Positions 1-15,900 are shown, counted from the first letter of the stretch. The stretch: 64,000 nt of DNA from Eledone cirrhosa (GCA_964016885.1 OZ024744.1:29329108-29393107), one strand, 5' to 3'. Translations and numbers: made by a program. Notes: generated from the sequence alone by a model not told the origin.

Positions 1-155
1 AACAGCCGTACTAAGAGTGGGAAATGAAATATCGTTTCATTTTTTCCGTTTATCGTTTTCGGTGCACCCGGCCGATTAACCCACTCGATATGCAAATTGG
101 GCTACTCAGCCGTTAATATGCATAAGGTAAGTATATACGTTCAACAATCTGGCAG

Positions 156-212
156 GAAGGTATACGTTGCTGACGATAGCTAACAAGCTTGAAACTAGTA
201 CAGCGTTCCTTT
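156..212 (+). ncRNA. Hammerhead ribozyme, first satellite copy
   Basis: Core CTGACGA at 170-176 and GAAA at 191-194 are intact, stem I is complete, and the GTA cleavage triplet is at 198-200. The stem II loop is AACA instead of AATA; the other copy of this form is at C3 = 5085, in the duplicated 4.9-kb unit. Confidence 0.82.
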
Positions 213-478
213 GTCAGTGTTGAACAAACGAGCAACGGTGGTTGCTAGACACTACGGATTAATACGGGATGTTTGTTTACAAACACACCGAGCATTATAA
301 TAAATGTTCGGTGAATCCATACGTGCATATACATATGTGTGCATGTATGTATATATATATATATATATATACATACTACTGTACGTCGGTATACATATAT
401 GTATGTACGTGTACATACTTATATTTAAGTAACAGCCGTACTAAGAGTGGGAAATGAAATATCGTTTCATTTTTTCCG

Positions 479-2103
<1,625 letters not shown>

Positions 2104-2421
2104 TATATATATATACAAACAAACTGAACATTATAATAAATGTTCGGTAAACTGGTACGTGCATATATATATGTGTACATGTATATATACATATTATTGT
2201 ACGTCTGTATACATATATGTATGTACGCATACATACATGCATACTTACATTTAAGTGACTGCCGTCCTAAGAGTGAGAAATGAAATTTCGTTTCATTCTA
2301 TTCCATTTATCGTTTTCGGTGCGCCCGGCCGACTAAACTCACTCGATATGCAAATTAGGCTGCTCAGCCGTTAATATGCATAAGGAAAGTATATACTTTC
2401 AGACGTTCAACGATCTGGCAG

Positions 2422-2478
2422 GAAGGTATGCGATGCTGACGATAGCTAATAAGCTTAAAACTAGTACATCGTTCCTGT
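2422..2478 (+). ncRNA. Diverged hammerhead copy with G12 lost
   Basis: Lies in the diverged monomer beside the first PLE insertion; its duplicate is at C3 = 7331. Stem I is GCGAUG with CAUCGU: at pair 2.3/1.3 the usual U-G is replaced by A-U, so both strands changed while pairing stayed. The core strand CTGACGA (2436-2442) is kept, but GAAA has become AAAA (2457-2460). Loss of G12, the general-base nucleotide in known hammerheads, predicts inactivity. Confidence 0.8.
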
Positions 2479-2743
2479 GTCAGTGTTGAACAAAAAGGTG
2501 ACGTGGTTGCCTAAACACTGTACGGCGTAATTCGGGCTGTATGTTTGTTTACAAACAAACCGAACATTATAATAAATGTTCGGTAAACCGATACGTGTAT
2601 ATATATATGTGCATGTATGTATATATATACATACTACTGTACATCTGTATACTTTATGTATGTACGTATACATACATGCATAATTACATTTAAGTAACTG
2701 CCGTACTAAGAGTGAGAAATGAAATTTCGTTTCATTCTATTCC

Positions 2744-2779
<36 letters not shown>

Positions 2780-3392
2780 GTGTGCTTGTATGTATATATA
2801 AGTGTATGTACGTGTACATACTTATATTTAAGTAACAGCCGTACTAAGAGTGGGAAATGAAATTTCGTTTCATTTTTCCGTATATCGTTTTCGGTGCACC
2901 CGACCGATTAACCCACTCGATATGCAAATTGGGCTACTCAGCCGTTAATATGCATAAGGTAAGAATCTGGCAGGAAGGTATACGTTGCTGACGATAGCTA
3001 ATAAGCTTGAAACTAGTACAGCGTTCCTTTGTCAGTGTTGAACAAACGAGCAACGATGGTTGCTGGACACGACAGCTTAATACGGGATGTTTGTTTACAA
3101 ACACACCGAGCATTATAATAAATGTTCGGTGAATCCATACGTACATAGATATATGTGTGCATGTATGTATATATATATACATAATACTGTACGTCTGTAT
3201 ACATATATGTATGTACGTGTACATACTTATATATAAGTAATAGCGGTACTAAGAGTGGGAAATGAAATCACGTTTCATTTTTTCCGTTTATCGTTTTCGG
3301 TGCACCCGGCCGATTAACCCACTCGATATGCAAATTGGGCTACTCAGCCGTTAATATGCATAAGGTAAGTATATACGTTCACAATCTGCCAG

Positions 3393-3449
3393 GAAGATAT
3401 ACGTTGGTGACGATAGCTAATAAGCTTGAAACTAGTACAGCGTTCCTTT
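3393..3449 (+). ncRNA. Hammerhead copy with C3-to-G core change
   Basis: Representative of ten copies (C3 positions 3407, 3825, 8298, 8716, 10793, 12045, 14542, 17861, 18279, 21632) in which the core reads GTGACGA. C3 pairs with G8 in the active fold, so this change is expected to abolish cleavage. Seven of the ten also carry CCAGGAAGATATACG upstream; the copies at 17861 and 21632 do not. Stem II and GAAA are otherwise intact. Confidence 0.8.
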
Positions 3450-4229
3450 GTCAGTTTGAACAAACGAGCAACGGTGGTTGCTAGACACTACGGCTTAATA
3501 CGGGATGTTTGTTTACAAACACACCGAGCATTATTATAAATGTTCGGCGAATCCATACGTACATATATATATGTGTGCATGTATGTATATATATATACAT
3601 ACTACTGTACGTCTGTATACATATATATATGTACGTGTACATACTTATATTTAAGTAACAGCCGTACTAAGTTTTGGAAATTAAATCTCGTTTTATTTTT
3701 TCCGTTTATCGTTTTCGGTGCACCCGGCCGATTAACCCACTCGATATGCAAATTGGGCTACTCAGCCGTTAATATGCATAAGGTAAGTATATACGTTCAC
3801 AATCTGCCAGGAAGATATACGTTGGTGACGATAGCTAATAAGCTTGAAACTAGTACAGCGTTCCTTTGTCAGTGTTGAACAAACGAGCAACGATGGTTGC
3901 TGGACACTACGGCTTAATACGGGATGTTTGTTTACAAACACACCGAGCATTATAATAAATGTTCGGTGAATCGATACGTACATATATATATGTGTGCATG
4001 TATGTATATATATATACATACTACTGTACGTCTGTATACATATATATATGTACGTGTACATACTTATATTTAAGTAACAGCCGTACTAAGTTTTGGAAAT
4101 TAAATCTCGTTTCATTTTTTCCGTTTATCGTTTTCGGTGCACCCGGCCGATTAACCCACTCGATATGCAAATTGGGCTACTCAGCCGTTAATATGCATAA
4201 GGTAAGTATATACGTTCACAATCTCGTAG

Positions 4230-4286
4230 GAAGGTATACGTTGCTGACGATAGCTAATAAGCTTGAAACTAGTACAGCGTTCCTTT
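4230..4286 (+). ncRNA. Type I hammerhead ribozyme, standard satellite copy
   Basis: Representative of the standard form. Stem I: ACGUUG (4238-4243) pairs with CAGCGU (4275-4280) with one U-G wobble; beyond a UAU/U internal loop, GAAGG (4230-4234) pairs with CCUUU (4282-4286). Core strand CUGACGA (4244-4250) fits the CUGANGA consensus. Stem II is UAGCUAAUAAGCUU: four Watson-Crick pairs, an AAUA loop, and a U-U apposition at the 10.1/11.1 position. GAAA is at 4265-4268. Stem III is minimal (AC-UA-GU). The cleavage triplet is GUA, with predicted scission after 4274. Very short stem III is known from retrozyme and PLE hammerheads, which tend to act as dimers. Activity is inferred from the fold; the U-U closing pair may weaken it. 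Confidence 0.85.
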
Positions 4287-5392
4287 GTCAGTGTTGAACA
4301 AACGAGCAACGATAGTTGCTTGAGACTACGGCTTAATACGGGATGTTTGTTTACAAACACATCGAGCATTATAATAAATGTTCGGTGAATCCATACGTAC
4401 ATATGTATATGTGTGCATGTATGTATATATTTATACATACTACTGTACGTCTGTATACATATATGTATGTACATACTTATATTTAAGTAATAGCCGTACT
4501 AAGAGTGGGAAATGAAATTTCGTTTCATTTTTTACGTTTATCGTTTTCGGTGCACCCGGCCGATTAACCCACTCGATATGCAAATTGGGCTACTCAGCCG
4601 TTAATATGCATAAGGTAAGTATATACGTTCACAATCTCGCAGGAAGGTATACGTTGCTGACGATAGCTAATAAGCTTGAAACTAGTACAGCGTTCCTTTG
4701 TCAGTGTTGAACAAACGAGCAACGGTGGTTGCTAGACACTACGGATTAATACGGGATGTTTCTTTACAAACACACCGAGCATTATAATAAATGTTCGGTG
4801 AATCCATACGTGCATATATATATGTGTGCATGTATGTATATATATATATATATATATATACATACTACTGTACGTCGGTATACATATATGTACGTGTACA
4901 TACTTATATTTAAGTAACAGCCGTACTAAGAGTGGGAAATGAAATATCGTTTCATTTTTTCCGTTTATCGTTTTCGGTGCACCCAGCCGATTAACCCACT
5001 CGATATGCAAATTGGGCTACTCAGCCGTTAATATGCATAAGGTAAGTATATACGTTCAACAATCTGGCAGGAAGGTATACGTTGCTGACGATAGCTAACA
5101 AGCTTGAAACTAGTACAGCGTTCCTTTGTCAGTGTTGAACAAACGAGCAACGGTGGTTGCTAGACACTACGGATTAATACGGGATGTTTGTTTACAAACA
5201 CACCGAGCATTATAATAAATGTTCGGTGAATCCATACGTGCATATATATATGTGTGCATGTATGTATATATATATATATATATATACATACTACTGTACG
5301 TCGGTATACATATATGTATGTACGTGTACATACTTATATTTAAGTAACAGCCGTACTAAGAGTGGGAAATGAAATATCGTTTCATTTTTTCC

Positions 5393-5559
<167 letters not shown>

Positions 5560-5567
<8 letters not shown>

Positions 5568-5627
5568 TTAGATCTATACAATGCTAAATACATAAAAGCC
5601 TTCGTAATTATTCGACATTGTTGTCCG

Positions 5628-5664
<37 letters not shown>

Positions 5665-6998
5665 ATAATAATAAATTTGAAGACTAAAATCCAAAGAGGG
5701 CTCGATAAGGATAAATATATATCAAATATATAAGAACCGTAGCGCAAATATTTATTAAAATAACAGATTAAAGTTTAAGCAAAGAATCGCTACTTTCACC
5801 CTTAACGCGATCTTCTGTATGTAACAAAGTCAATCTGTGAACGCAGAAGTGAATATTTCAAAAAACGTTGCAGTCGGGGGAACACAGGAAGACGATACTT
5901 TGGTTCGTGGAAACGTTCCCTATACAAATAAGTAATGGTATAAACATAACATATACTTAGCTACCACATCAAGACGTAAAATATCCGCGTATAGTTCGTA
6001 CTATCCGTTAGGGTATAATGTGGGGCTGTAATACAGGAAAGTTTTGTGCAATTTATGTTTACAAGTCGAAATTGCCTCAGATATTTTGTTTAAGATGTCG
6101 TCTTTGGTGTAGAGTATTTCCAGGGCCTCAGCGGCGCAGATGTCACATGGTGTTTTATTTTCGTTATACAATCTAGCCCTAGCTAGGATCTCCCAGTGTA
6201 ACTTATATTGGGTGTGGTTGTCTTTTAGACTCCAGATATCAGCTGAAAGTGACGTCATATTCCTTCTTAAAGGGTAACGAAAAGATTGGGCATACATGTA
6301 AAGACGCTGCTTGAATCTATTGGCGGTTAACCCTATGTAGGCCCTACGGGACGCGGGTGTTTCAACCTTACATTTGTAGACAATGTTGCTAGAGAGGCAT
6401 TTCCCGGATAAGGGGCAGTCAACCCGATTCCTACAATTACAGTTAGTACTAACTACAGGGTTGCACGTGTTCCTACGGCTAGGTAGTTTAGCTAAATTTG
6501 AAGCTGTGATGTTATGTGCAAGGTTAGGGGTCGTAGAGTAAGAAATTTTAACAGTATTTCTATTAAAAATATTACTATATTTATGTGTAGGAGGAAAATG
6601 CTTCATAATAAGGGAAAGAAAGATCTTAGCTAATGGTGTGGCCACCTCCATATTATATGGTGGGTTATACCATATAATGCGTCGGGATCTATTTCTTCTA
6701 GGTCTATTCTCGTACTCTGTATATGCTACCTTATCGACAAATCCACTCCGAGCAAGAGCTTCATTGTAATATGTGGAATGGTCGTAGAAAATATGTTCGT
6801 TTGTAGATAGACGGGAAAGCCTCAAAGAAACCTTTCTTACCAGGTTTTGGTTATGTTGGCAGGATAATTAGAATGCTTACTTATGTAATAAAGCATATCA
6901 TTCGGCTTTCTATACGGGTAATGCAAGCCATTCGATAAATTGAGAGTGAAAGCAGCGATTCATTGCTTAAACTTTAATCTGTTATTTTAATAAATATA
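5560..6998 (-). mobile_element. 5'-truncated Penelope-like element, copy 2
   Basis: Duplicate of the element at 640-2103, with the same insertion point in the satellite, the same inverted ends (about 5745-5805 and 6945-6995) and the same ORF. It differs by few substitutions, consistent with recent segmental duplication rather than independent insertion. Confidence 0.82.
6001..6825 (-). CDS. PLE C-terminal region with GIY-YIG endonuclease (fragment)
   Basis: Same 274-codon reading frame as 1106-1930, differing at a few residues. Here the endonuclease motif is intact (AYIGLTANRFKQRL), preceded by IVYKCKV and the CNCRNRVDCPLSGKC linker. The RT portion is absent, so the fragment cannot retrotranspose on its own. 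An open frame in both copies points to recent insertion rather than to a host role. Confidence 0.86.
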   Translation of the reverse strand: MRLSRLSTNEHIFYDHSTYYNEALARSGFVDKVAYTEYENRPRRNRSRRIIWYNPPYNMEVATPLAKIFLSLIMKHFPPTHKYSNIFNRNTVKISYSTTPNLAHNITASNLAKLPSRRNTCNPVVSTNCNCRNRVDCPLSGKCLSSNIVYKCKVETPASRRAYIGLTANRFKQRLYMYAQSFRYPLRRNMTSLSADIWSLKDNHTQYKLHWEILARARLYNENKTPCDICAAEALEILYTKDDILNKISEAISTCKHKLHKTFLYYSPTLYPNG

Positions 6999-9951
6999 TA
7001 TATATATATACAAACAAACTGAACATTATAATAAATGTTCGGTAAACTGATACGTGCATATATATATGTGTACATGTATATATACATATTATTGTACGTC
7101 TGTATACATATATGTATGTACGCATACATACATGCATACTTACATTTAAGTGACTGCCGTCCTAAGAGTGAGAAATGAAATTTCGTTTCATTCTATTCCA
7201 TTTATCGTTTTCGGTGCGCCCGGCCGACTAAACTCACTCGATATGCAAATTAGGCTGCTCAGCCGTTAATATGCATAAGGAAAGTATATACTTTCAGACG
7301 TTCAACGATCTGGCAGGAAGGTATGCGATGCTGACGATAGCTAATAAGCTTAAAACTAGTACATCGTTCCTGTGTCAGTGTTGAACAAAAAGGTGACGTG
7401 GTTGCCTAAACACTGTACGGCGTAATTCGGGCTGTATGTTTGTTTACAAACAAACCGAACATTATAATAAATGTTCGGTAAACCGATACGTGTATATATA
7501 TATGTGCATGTATGTATATATATACATACTACTGTACATCTGTATACTTTATGTATGTACGTATACATACATGCATAATTACATTTAAGTAACTGCCGTA
7601 CTAAGAGTGAGAAATGAAATTTCGTTTCATTCTATTCCATTTATATATATATATATATATATATATATCTGTGTGCTTGTATGTATATATAAGTGTATGT
7701 ACGTGTACATACTTATATTTAAGTAACAGCCGTACTAAGAGTGGGAAATGAAATTTCGTTTCATTTTTCCGTATATCGTTTTCGGTGCACCCGACCGATT
7801 AACCCACTCGATATGCAAATTGGGCTACTCAGCCGTTAATATGCATAAGGTAAGAATCTGGCAGGAAGGTATACGTTGCTGACGATAGCTAATAAGCTTG
7901 AAACTAGTACAGCGTTCGTTTGTCAGTGTTGAACAAACGAGCAACGATGGTTGCTGGACACGACGGCTTAATACGGGATGTTTGTTTACAAACACACCGA
8001 GCATTATAATAAATGTTCGGTGAATCCATACGTACATAGATATATGTGTGCATGTATGTATATATATATACATAATACTGTACGTTTGTATACATATATG
8101 TATGTACGTGTACATACTTATATATAAGTAATAGCGGTACTAAGAGTGGGAAATGAAATCACGTTTCATTTTTTCCGTTTATCGTTTTCGGTGCACCCGG
8201 CCGATTAACCCACTCGATATGCAAATTGGGCTACTCAGCCGTTAATATGCATAAGGTAAGTATATACGTTCACAATCTGCCAGGAAGATATACGTTGGTG
8301 ACGATAGCTAATAAGCTTGAAACTAGTACAGCGTTCCTTTGTCAGTTTGAACAAACGAGCAACGGTGGTTGCTAGACACTACGGCTTAATACGGGATGTT
8401 TGTTTACAAACACACCGAGCATTATTATAAATGTTCGGTGAATCCATACGTACATATATATATGTGTGCATGTATGTATATATATATACATACTACTGTA
8501 CGTCTGTATACATATATATATGTACGTGTACATACTTATATTTAAGTAACAGCCGTACTAAGTTTTGGAAATTAAATCTCGTTTTATTTTTTCCGTTTAT
8601 CGTTTTCGGTGCACCCGGCCGATTAACCCACTCGATATGCAAATTGGGCTACCCAGCCGTTAATATGCATAAGGTAAGTATATTCGTTCACAATCTGCCA
8701 GGAAGATATACGTTGGTGACGATAGCTAATAAGCTTGAAACTAGTACAGCGTTCCTTTGTCAGTGTTGAACAAACGAGCAACGATGGTTGCTGGACACTA
8801 CGGCTTAATACGGGATGTTTGTTTACAAACACACCGAGCATTATAATAAATGTTCGGTGAATCGATACGTACATATATATATGTGTGCATGTATGTATAT
8901 ATATATACATACTACTGTACGTCTGTATACATATATATATGTACGTGTACATACTTATATTTAAGTAACAGCCGTACTAAGTTTTGGAAATTAAATCTCG
9001 TTTCATTTTTTCCGTTTATCGTTTTCGGTGCACCCGGCCGATTAACCCACTCGATATGCAAATTGGGCTACTCAGCCGTTAATATGCATAAGGTAAGTAT
9101 ATACGTTCACAATCTCGTAGGAAGGTATACGTTGCTGACGATAGCTAATAAGCTTGAAACTAGTACAGCGTTCCTTTGTCAGTGTTGAACAAACGAGCAA
9201 CGATAGTTGCTTGAGACTACGGCTTAATACGGGATGTTTGTTTACAAACACATCGAGCATTATAATAAATGTTCGGTGAATCCATACGTACATATGTATA
9301 TGTGTGCATGTATGTATATATTTATACATACTACTGTACGTCTGTATACATATATGTATGTACATACTTATATTTAAGTAATAGCCGTACTAAGAGTGGG
9401 AAATGAAATTTCGTTTCATTTTTTACGTTTATCGTTTTCGGTGCACCCGGCCGATTAACCCACTCGATATGAAAATTGGGCTACTCAGCCGTTAATATGC
9501 ATAAGGTAAGTATATACGTTCACAATCTCGCAGGAAGGTATACGTTGCTGACGATAGCTAATAAGCTTGAAACTAGTACAGCGTTCCTTTGTCAGTGTTG
9601 AACAAACGAGCAACGATGGTTGCTGGACACTAGGGCTTAATACGGGATGTTTGTTTACAAACACACCGAGCATTATAATAAATGTTCGGTGAATCCAAAC
9701 GTACATATGTATATGTGTGCATGTATGTACATATATATACATACTAATGTACGTCGGTATACATATATATATGTACGTGTACATACTTATATTTAAGTAA
9801 GAGCCGTACTAAGAGTGGGAATGAAATCTCGTGTCATTTTTTTCGTTTATCGTTTTCGGTGCACCCGGTCGATTAACCCACTCGATATGCAAATTGGGCT
9901 ACTCAGCCGTTAATATGCATAAGGTAAGTATATACGTTCACAATCTGGCAG

Positions 9952-10008
9952 GAAGGTATACATTGCTGACGATAGCTAATAAGCTTGAAACTAGTACAGC
10001 GTTCCTTT
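9952..10008 (+). ncRNA. Hammerhead copy with an A-C mismatch in stem I
   Basis: The 5' stem I strand reads ACATTG instead of ACGTTG, placing A opposite C at pair 2.4/1.4. Core and GAAA are intact. Six copies share this form (C3 = 9966, 11624, 13713, 15792, 17036, 20372); each directly follows the same monomer subtype, which marks a higher-order repeat. Confidence 0.78.
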
Positions 10009-12867
10009 GTCAGCGTTGAACAAACGAGCAACGATGGTTGCTTGAGACTACGGCTTAATACGGGATGTTTGTTTACAAACACACCGAGCATTATAATAAA
10101 TGTTCGGTGAATCCATACGTACATATATATATGTGTGCGCATGTATGTATATATATATACATACTACTGTACGTCTGCATACATATATATATGTACGTGT
10201 ACATACTTATATTTAAGTAACAGCCGTACTAAGTTTTGGAAATTAAATCTCGTTTCATTTTTTCCGTTTATCGTTTTCGGTGCACCCGGCCGATTAATCC
10301 ACTCGATATGCAAATTGGGCTACTCAGCCGTTAATATGCATAAGGTAAGAATCTGGCAGGAGGGTATACGTTGCTGACGATAGCTAATAAGCTTGAAACT
10401 AGTACAGCGTTCCTTTGTCAGTGTTGAACATACGAGCAACGATGGTTGCTGGACACGACGGCTTAATACGGGCTGTTTGTTTACAAACACACCGAGCATT
10501 ATAATAAATGTTCGGTGAATCCATACGTACATAGATATATGTGTGCATGTATGTATATATATATACATAATACTGTACGTCTGTATACATATATGTATGT
10601 ACGTGTACATACTTATATATAAGTAATAGCCGTACTAAGAGTGGGTAATTAAATCTCGTTTTATTTTTTCCGTTTATCGTTTTCGGTGCACCCGGCCGAT
10701 TAACCCACTCGATATGCAAATTGGGCTACTCAGCCGTTAATATGCATAAGGTAAGTATATACGTTCACAATCTGCCAGGAAGATATACGTTGGTGACGAT
10801 AGCTAATAAGCTTGAAACTAGTACAGCGTTCCTTTGTGAGTGTTGAACAAACGAGCAACGATGGTTGCTGGACACTACGGCTTAATACGGGATGTTTGTT
10901 TACAAACACACCGAGCATTATAATAAATGTTCGGCGAATCCATACGTACATATGTATATGTGTGCATGTATGTATATATATATACATACTAATGTACGTC
11001 TGTATACATATATGTATGTACATACTTATATTTAAGTAATAGCCGTACTAAGAGTGGGAAATGAAATTTCGTTTCATTTTTTACGTTTATCGTTTTCGGT
11101 GCACCCGGCCGATTAACCTACTCGATATGCAAATTGGGCTACTCAGCCGTTAATATGCATAAGGTAAGTATATACGTTCACAATCTCGCAGGAAGGTATA
11201 CGTTGCTGACGATAGCTAATAAGCTTGAAACTAGTACAGCGTTCCTTTGTCAGTGTTGAACAAACGAGCAACGATGGTTGCTGGACACTAGGGCTTAATA
11301 CGGGATGTTTGTTTACAAACACACCGAGCATTATAATAAATGTTCGGTGAATCCAAACGTACATATGTATATGTGTGCATGTATGTACATATATATACAT
11401 ACTAATGTACGTCGGTATACATATATATATGTACGTGTACATACTTATATTTAAGTAAGAGCCGTACTAAGAGTGGGAATGAAATCTCGTTTCATTTTTT
11501 TCGTTTATCGTTTTCGGTGCACCCGGTCGATTAACCCACTCGATATGCAAATTGGGCTACTCAGCCGTTAATATGCATAAGGTAAGTATATACGTTCACA
11601 ATCTGGCAGGAAGGTATACATTGCTGACGATAGCTAATAAGCTTGAAACTAGTACAGCGTTCCTTTGTCAGCGTTGAACAAACGAGCAACGATGGTTGCT
11701 TGAGACTACGGCTTAATACGGGATGTTTGTTTACAAACACACCGAGCATTATAATAAATGTTCGGTGAATCCATACGTACATATATATATGTGTGCGCAT
11801 GTATGTATATATATATACATACTACTGTACGTCTGCATACATATATATATGTACGTGTACATACTTATATTTAAGTAACAGCCGTACTAAGTTTTGGAAA
11901 TTAAATCTCGTTTTATTTTGTCCGTTTATCGTTTTCGGTGCACCCGGCCGATTAACCCACTCGATATGCAAATTGGGCTACTCAGCCGTTAATATGCATA
12001 AGGTAAGTATATACGTTCATAATCTGCCAGGAAGATATACGTTGGTGACGATAGCTAATAAGCTTGAAACTAGTACAGCGTTCCTTTGTCAGTGTTGAAC
12101 AAACGAGCAACGATGGTTGCTGGACACTACGGCTTAATACGGGATGTTTGTTTACAAACACACCGAGCATTATAATAAATGTTCGGTGAATCCATACGTA
12201 CATATGTATATGTGTGCATGTATGTATATATATATACATACTAATGTACGTCTGTATACATATATATATGTACGTGTACATACTTATATTTAAGTAAGAG
12301 CCGTACTAAGAGTGGGAATGAAATCTCGTTTCCTTTTTTTCGTTTATCGTTTTCGGTGCACCCGGCCGATTAACCCACTCGATATGCAAATTGGGCTACT
12401 CAGCCGTTAATATGCATAAGGTAAGTATATACGTTCACAATCTCGCAGGAAGGTATACGTTGCTGACGATAGCTAATAAGCTTGAAACTAGTACAGCGTT
12501 CCTTTGTCAGCGTTGAACAAACGAGCAACGATGGTTGCTTGAGACTACGGCTTAATACTTGATGTTTGTTTACAAACACACCGAGCATTATAATAAATGT
12601 TCGGTGAATCGATACGTACATATATATATGTGTGCATGTATGTATATATATATACATACTACTGTACATCTGTATACATATATATATGTACGTGTACATA
12701 CTTATATTTAAGTAACGGCCGTACTAAGTTTTGGAAATTAAATCTCGTTTCATTTTTTCCGTTTATCGTTTTCGGTGCACCCGGCCGATTAACCCACTCG
12801 ATATGCAAATTGGGCTACTCAGCCGTTAATATGCATAAGGTAAGTATATACGTTCACAATCTCGCAG

Positions 12868-12924
12868 GAAGGTATACGTTGCTGACGAGAGCTAATAAGC
12901 TTGAAACTAGTACAGCGTTCCTTT
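12868..12924 (+). ncRNA. Hammerhead copy with G-U closing stem II
   Basis: Core CTGACGA at 12882-12888 is followed by GAGCTAATAAGCTT, so the 10.1/11.1 apposition is G-U rather than the U-U of the other copies. Canonical hammerheads have G-C here. Of the copies read in the window, this has the best-paired stem II; stem I and GAAA are intact. Confidence 0.82.
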
Positions 12925-15900
12925 GTCAGTGTTGAACAAACGAGCAACGATAGTTGCTTGAGACTACGGCTTAATACGGGATGTTTGTTTACAAACACAC
13001 CGAGCATTATAATAAATGTTCGGTGAATCCATACGTACATATGTATATGTGTGCATGTATGTATATATTTATACATACTACTGTACGTCTGTATACATAT
13101 ATGTATGTACATACTTATATTTAAGTAATAGCCGTACTAAGAGTGGGAAATGAAATTTCGTTTCATTCTTTACGTTTATCGTTTTCGGTGCACCCGGCCG
13201 ATTAACCCACTCGATATGCAAATTGGGCTACTCAGCCGTTAATATGCATAAGGTAAGTATATACGTTCACAATCTCGCAGGAAGGTATACGTTGCTGACG
13301 ATAGCTAATAAGCTTGAAACTAGTACAGCGTTCCTTTGTCAGTGTTGAACAAACGAGCAACGATGGTTGCTGGACACTAGGGCTTAATACGGGATGTTTG
13401 TTTACAAACACACCGAGCATTATAATAAATGTTCGGTGAATCCATACGTACATATGTATATGTGTGCATGTATGTACATATATATACATACTAATGTACG
13501 TCGGTATACATATATATATGTACGTGTACATACTTATATTTAAGTAAGAGCCGTACTAAGAGTGGGAATGAAATCTCGTTTCATTTTTTTCGTTTATCGT
13601 TTTCGGTGCACCCGGTCGATTAACCCACTCGATATGCAAATTGGGCTACTCAGCCGTTAATATGCATAAGGTAAGTATATACGTTCACAATCTGGCAGGA
13701 AGGTATACATTGCTGACGATAGCTAATAAGCTTGAAACTAGTACAGCCTTCCTTTGTCAGCGTTGAACAAACGAGCAACGATGGTTGCTTGAGACTACGG
13801 CTTAATACGGGATGTTTGTTTACAAACACACCGAGCATTATAATAAATGTTCGGTGAATCCATACGTACATATATATATGTGTGCGCATGTATGTATATA
13901 TATATACATACTACTGTACGTCTGTATACATATATATATATGTACGTGTACATACTTATATTTAAGTACCAGCCGTACTAAGTTTTGGAAATTAAATCTC
14001 GTTTCATTTTTTCCGTTTATCGTTTTCGGTGCACCCGGCCGATTAATCCACTCGATATGCAAATTGGGCTACTCAGCCGTTAATATGCATAAGGTAAGAA
14101 TCTGGCAGGAGGGTATACGTTGCTGACGATAGCTAATAAGCTTGAAACTATTACAGCGTTCCTTTGTCAGTGTTGAACATACGAGCAACGATGGTTGCTG
14201 GACACGACGGCTTAATACGGGCTGTTTGTTTACAAACACACCGAGCATTATAATAAATGTTCGGTGAATCCATACGTACATAGATATATGTGTGCATGTA
14301 TGTATATATATATACATAATACTGTACGTCTGTATACATATATGTATGTACGTGTACATACTTATATATAAGTAATAGCCGTACTAAGAGTGGGAAATGA
14401 AATCACGTTTCATTTTTTCCGTTTATCGTTTTCGGTGCACCCGGCCGATTAACCCACTCGATATGCAAATTGGGCTACTCAGCCGTTAATATGCATAAGG
14501 TAAGTATATACGTTCACAATCTGCCAGGAAGATATACGTTGGTGACGATAGCTAATAAGCTTGAAACTAGTACAGCGTTCCTTTGTCAGTGTTGAACAAA
14601 CGAGCAACGATGGTTGCTGGACACTACGGCTTAATACGGGATGTTTGTTTACAAACACACCGAGCATTATAATAAATGTTCGGCGAATCCATACGTACAT
14701 ATGTATATGTGTGCATGTATGTATATATATATACATACTAATGTACGTCTGTATACATATATATATGCACGTGTACATACTTATATTTAAGTAAGAGCCG
14801 TACTAAGAGTGAGAATGAAATCTCGTTTCATTTTTTTCGTTTATCGTTTTCGGTGCACCCGGCCGATTAACCCACTCGATATGCAAATTGGGCTACTCAG
14901 CCGTTAATATGCATAAGGTAAGTATATACGTTCACAATCTCGCAGGAAGGTATACGTTGCTGACGATAGCTAATAAGCTTGAAACTAGTACAGCGTTCCT
15001 TTGTCAGTTTGAACAAACGAGCAACGGTGGTTGCTAGACACTACGGCTTAATACGGGATGTTTGTTTACAAACACACCGAGCATTATTATAAATGTTCGG
15101 TGAATCCATACGTACATATATATATGTGTGCATGTATGTATATATATATATACATACTACTGTACGTCTGTATACATATATGTATGTACATACTTATATT
15201 TAAGTAATAGCCGTACTAAGAGTGGGAAATGAAATTTCGTTTCATTTTTTACGTTTATCGTTTTCGGCGCACCCGGCCGATTAACCCACTCGATATGCAA
15301 CTTGGGCTACTCAGCCGTTAATATGCATAAGGTAAGTATATACGTTCACAATCTCGCAGGAAGGTATACGTTGCTGACGATAGCTAATAAGCTTGAAACT
15401 AGTACAGCGTTCCTTTGTCAGTGTTGAACAAACGAGCAACGATGGTTGCTGGACACTAGGGCTTAATACGGGATGTTTGTTTACAAACACACCGAGCATT
15501 ATAATAAATGTTCGGTGAATCCATACGTACATATGTATATGTGTGCATGTATGTACATATATATACATACTAATGTACGTCTGTATACATATATATATGT
15601 ACGTGTACGTACTTATATTTAAGTAACACCCGTACTAAGAGTGGGAATGAAATCTCGTTTCATTTTTTTCGTTTATCGTTTTCGGTGCACCCGGCCGATT
15701 AACCCACTCGATATGCAAATTGGGCTACTCAGCCGTTAATATGCATAAGGTAAGTATATACGTTCACAATCTGGCAGGAAGGTATACATTGCTGACGATA
15801 GCTAATAAACTTGAAACTAGTACAGCGTTCCTTTGTCAGCGTTGAACAAACGAGCAACGATGGTTGCTTGAGACTACGGCTTAATACGGGATGTTTGTTT

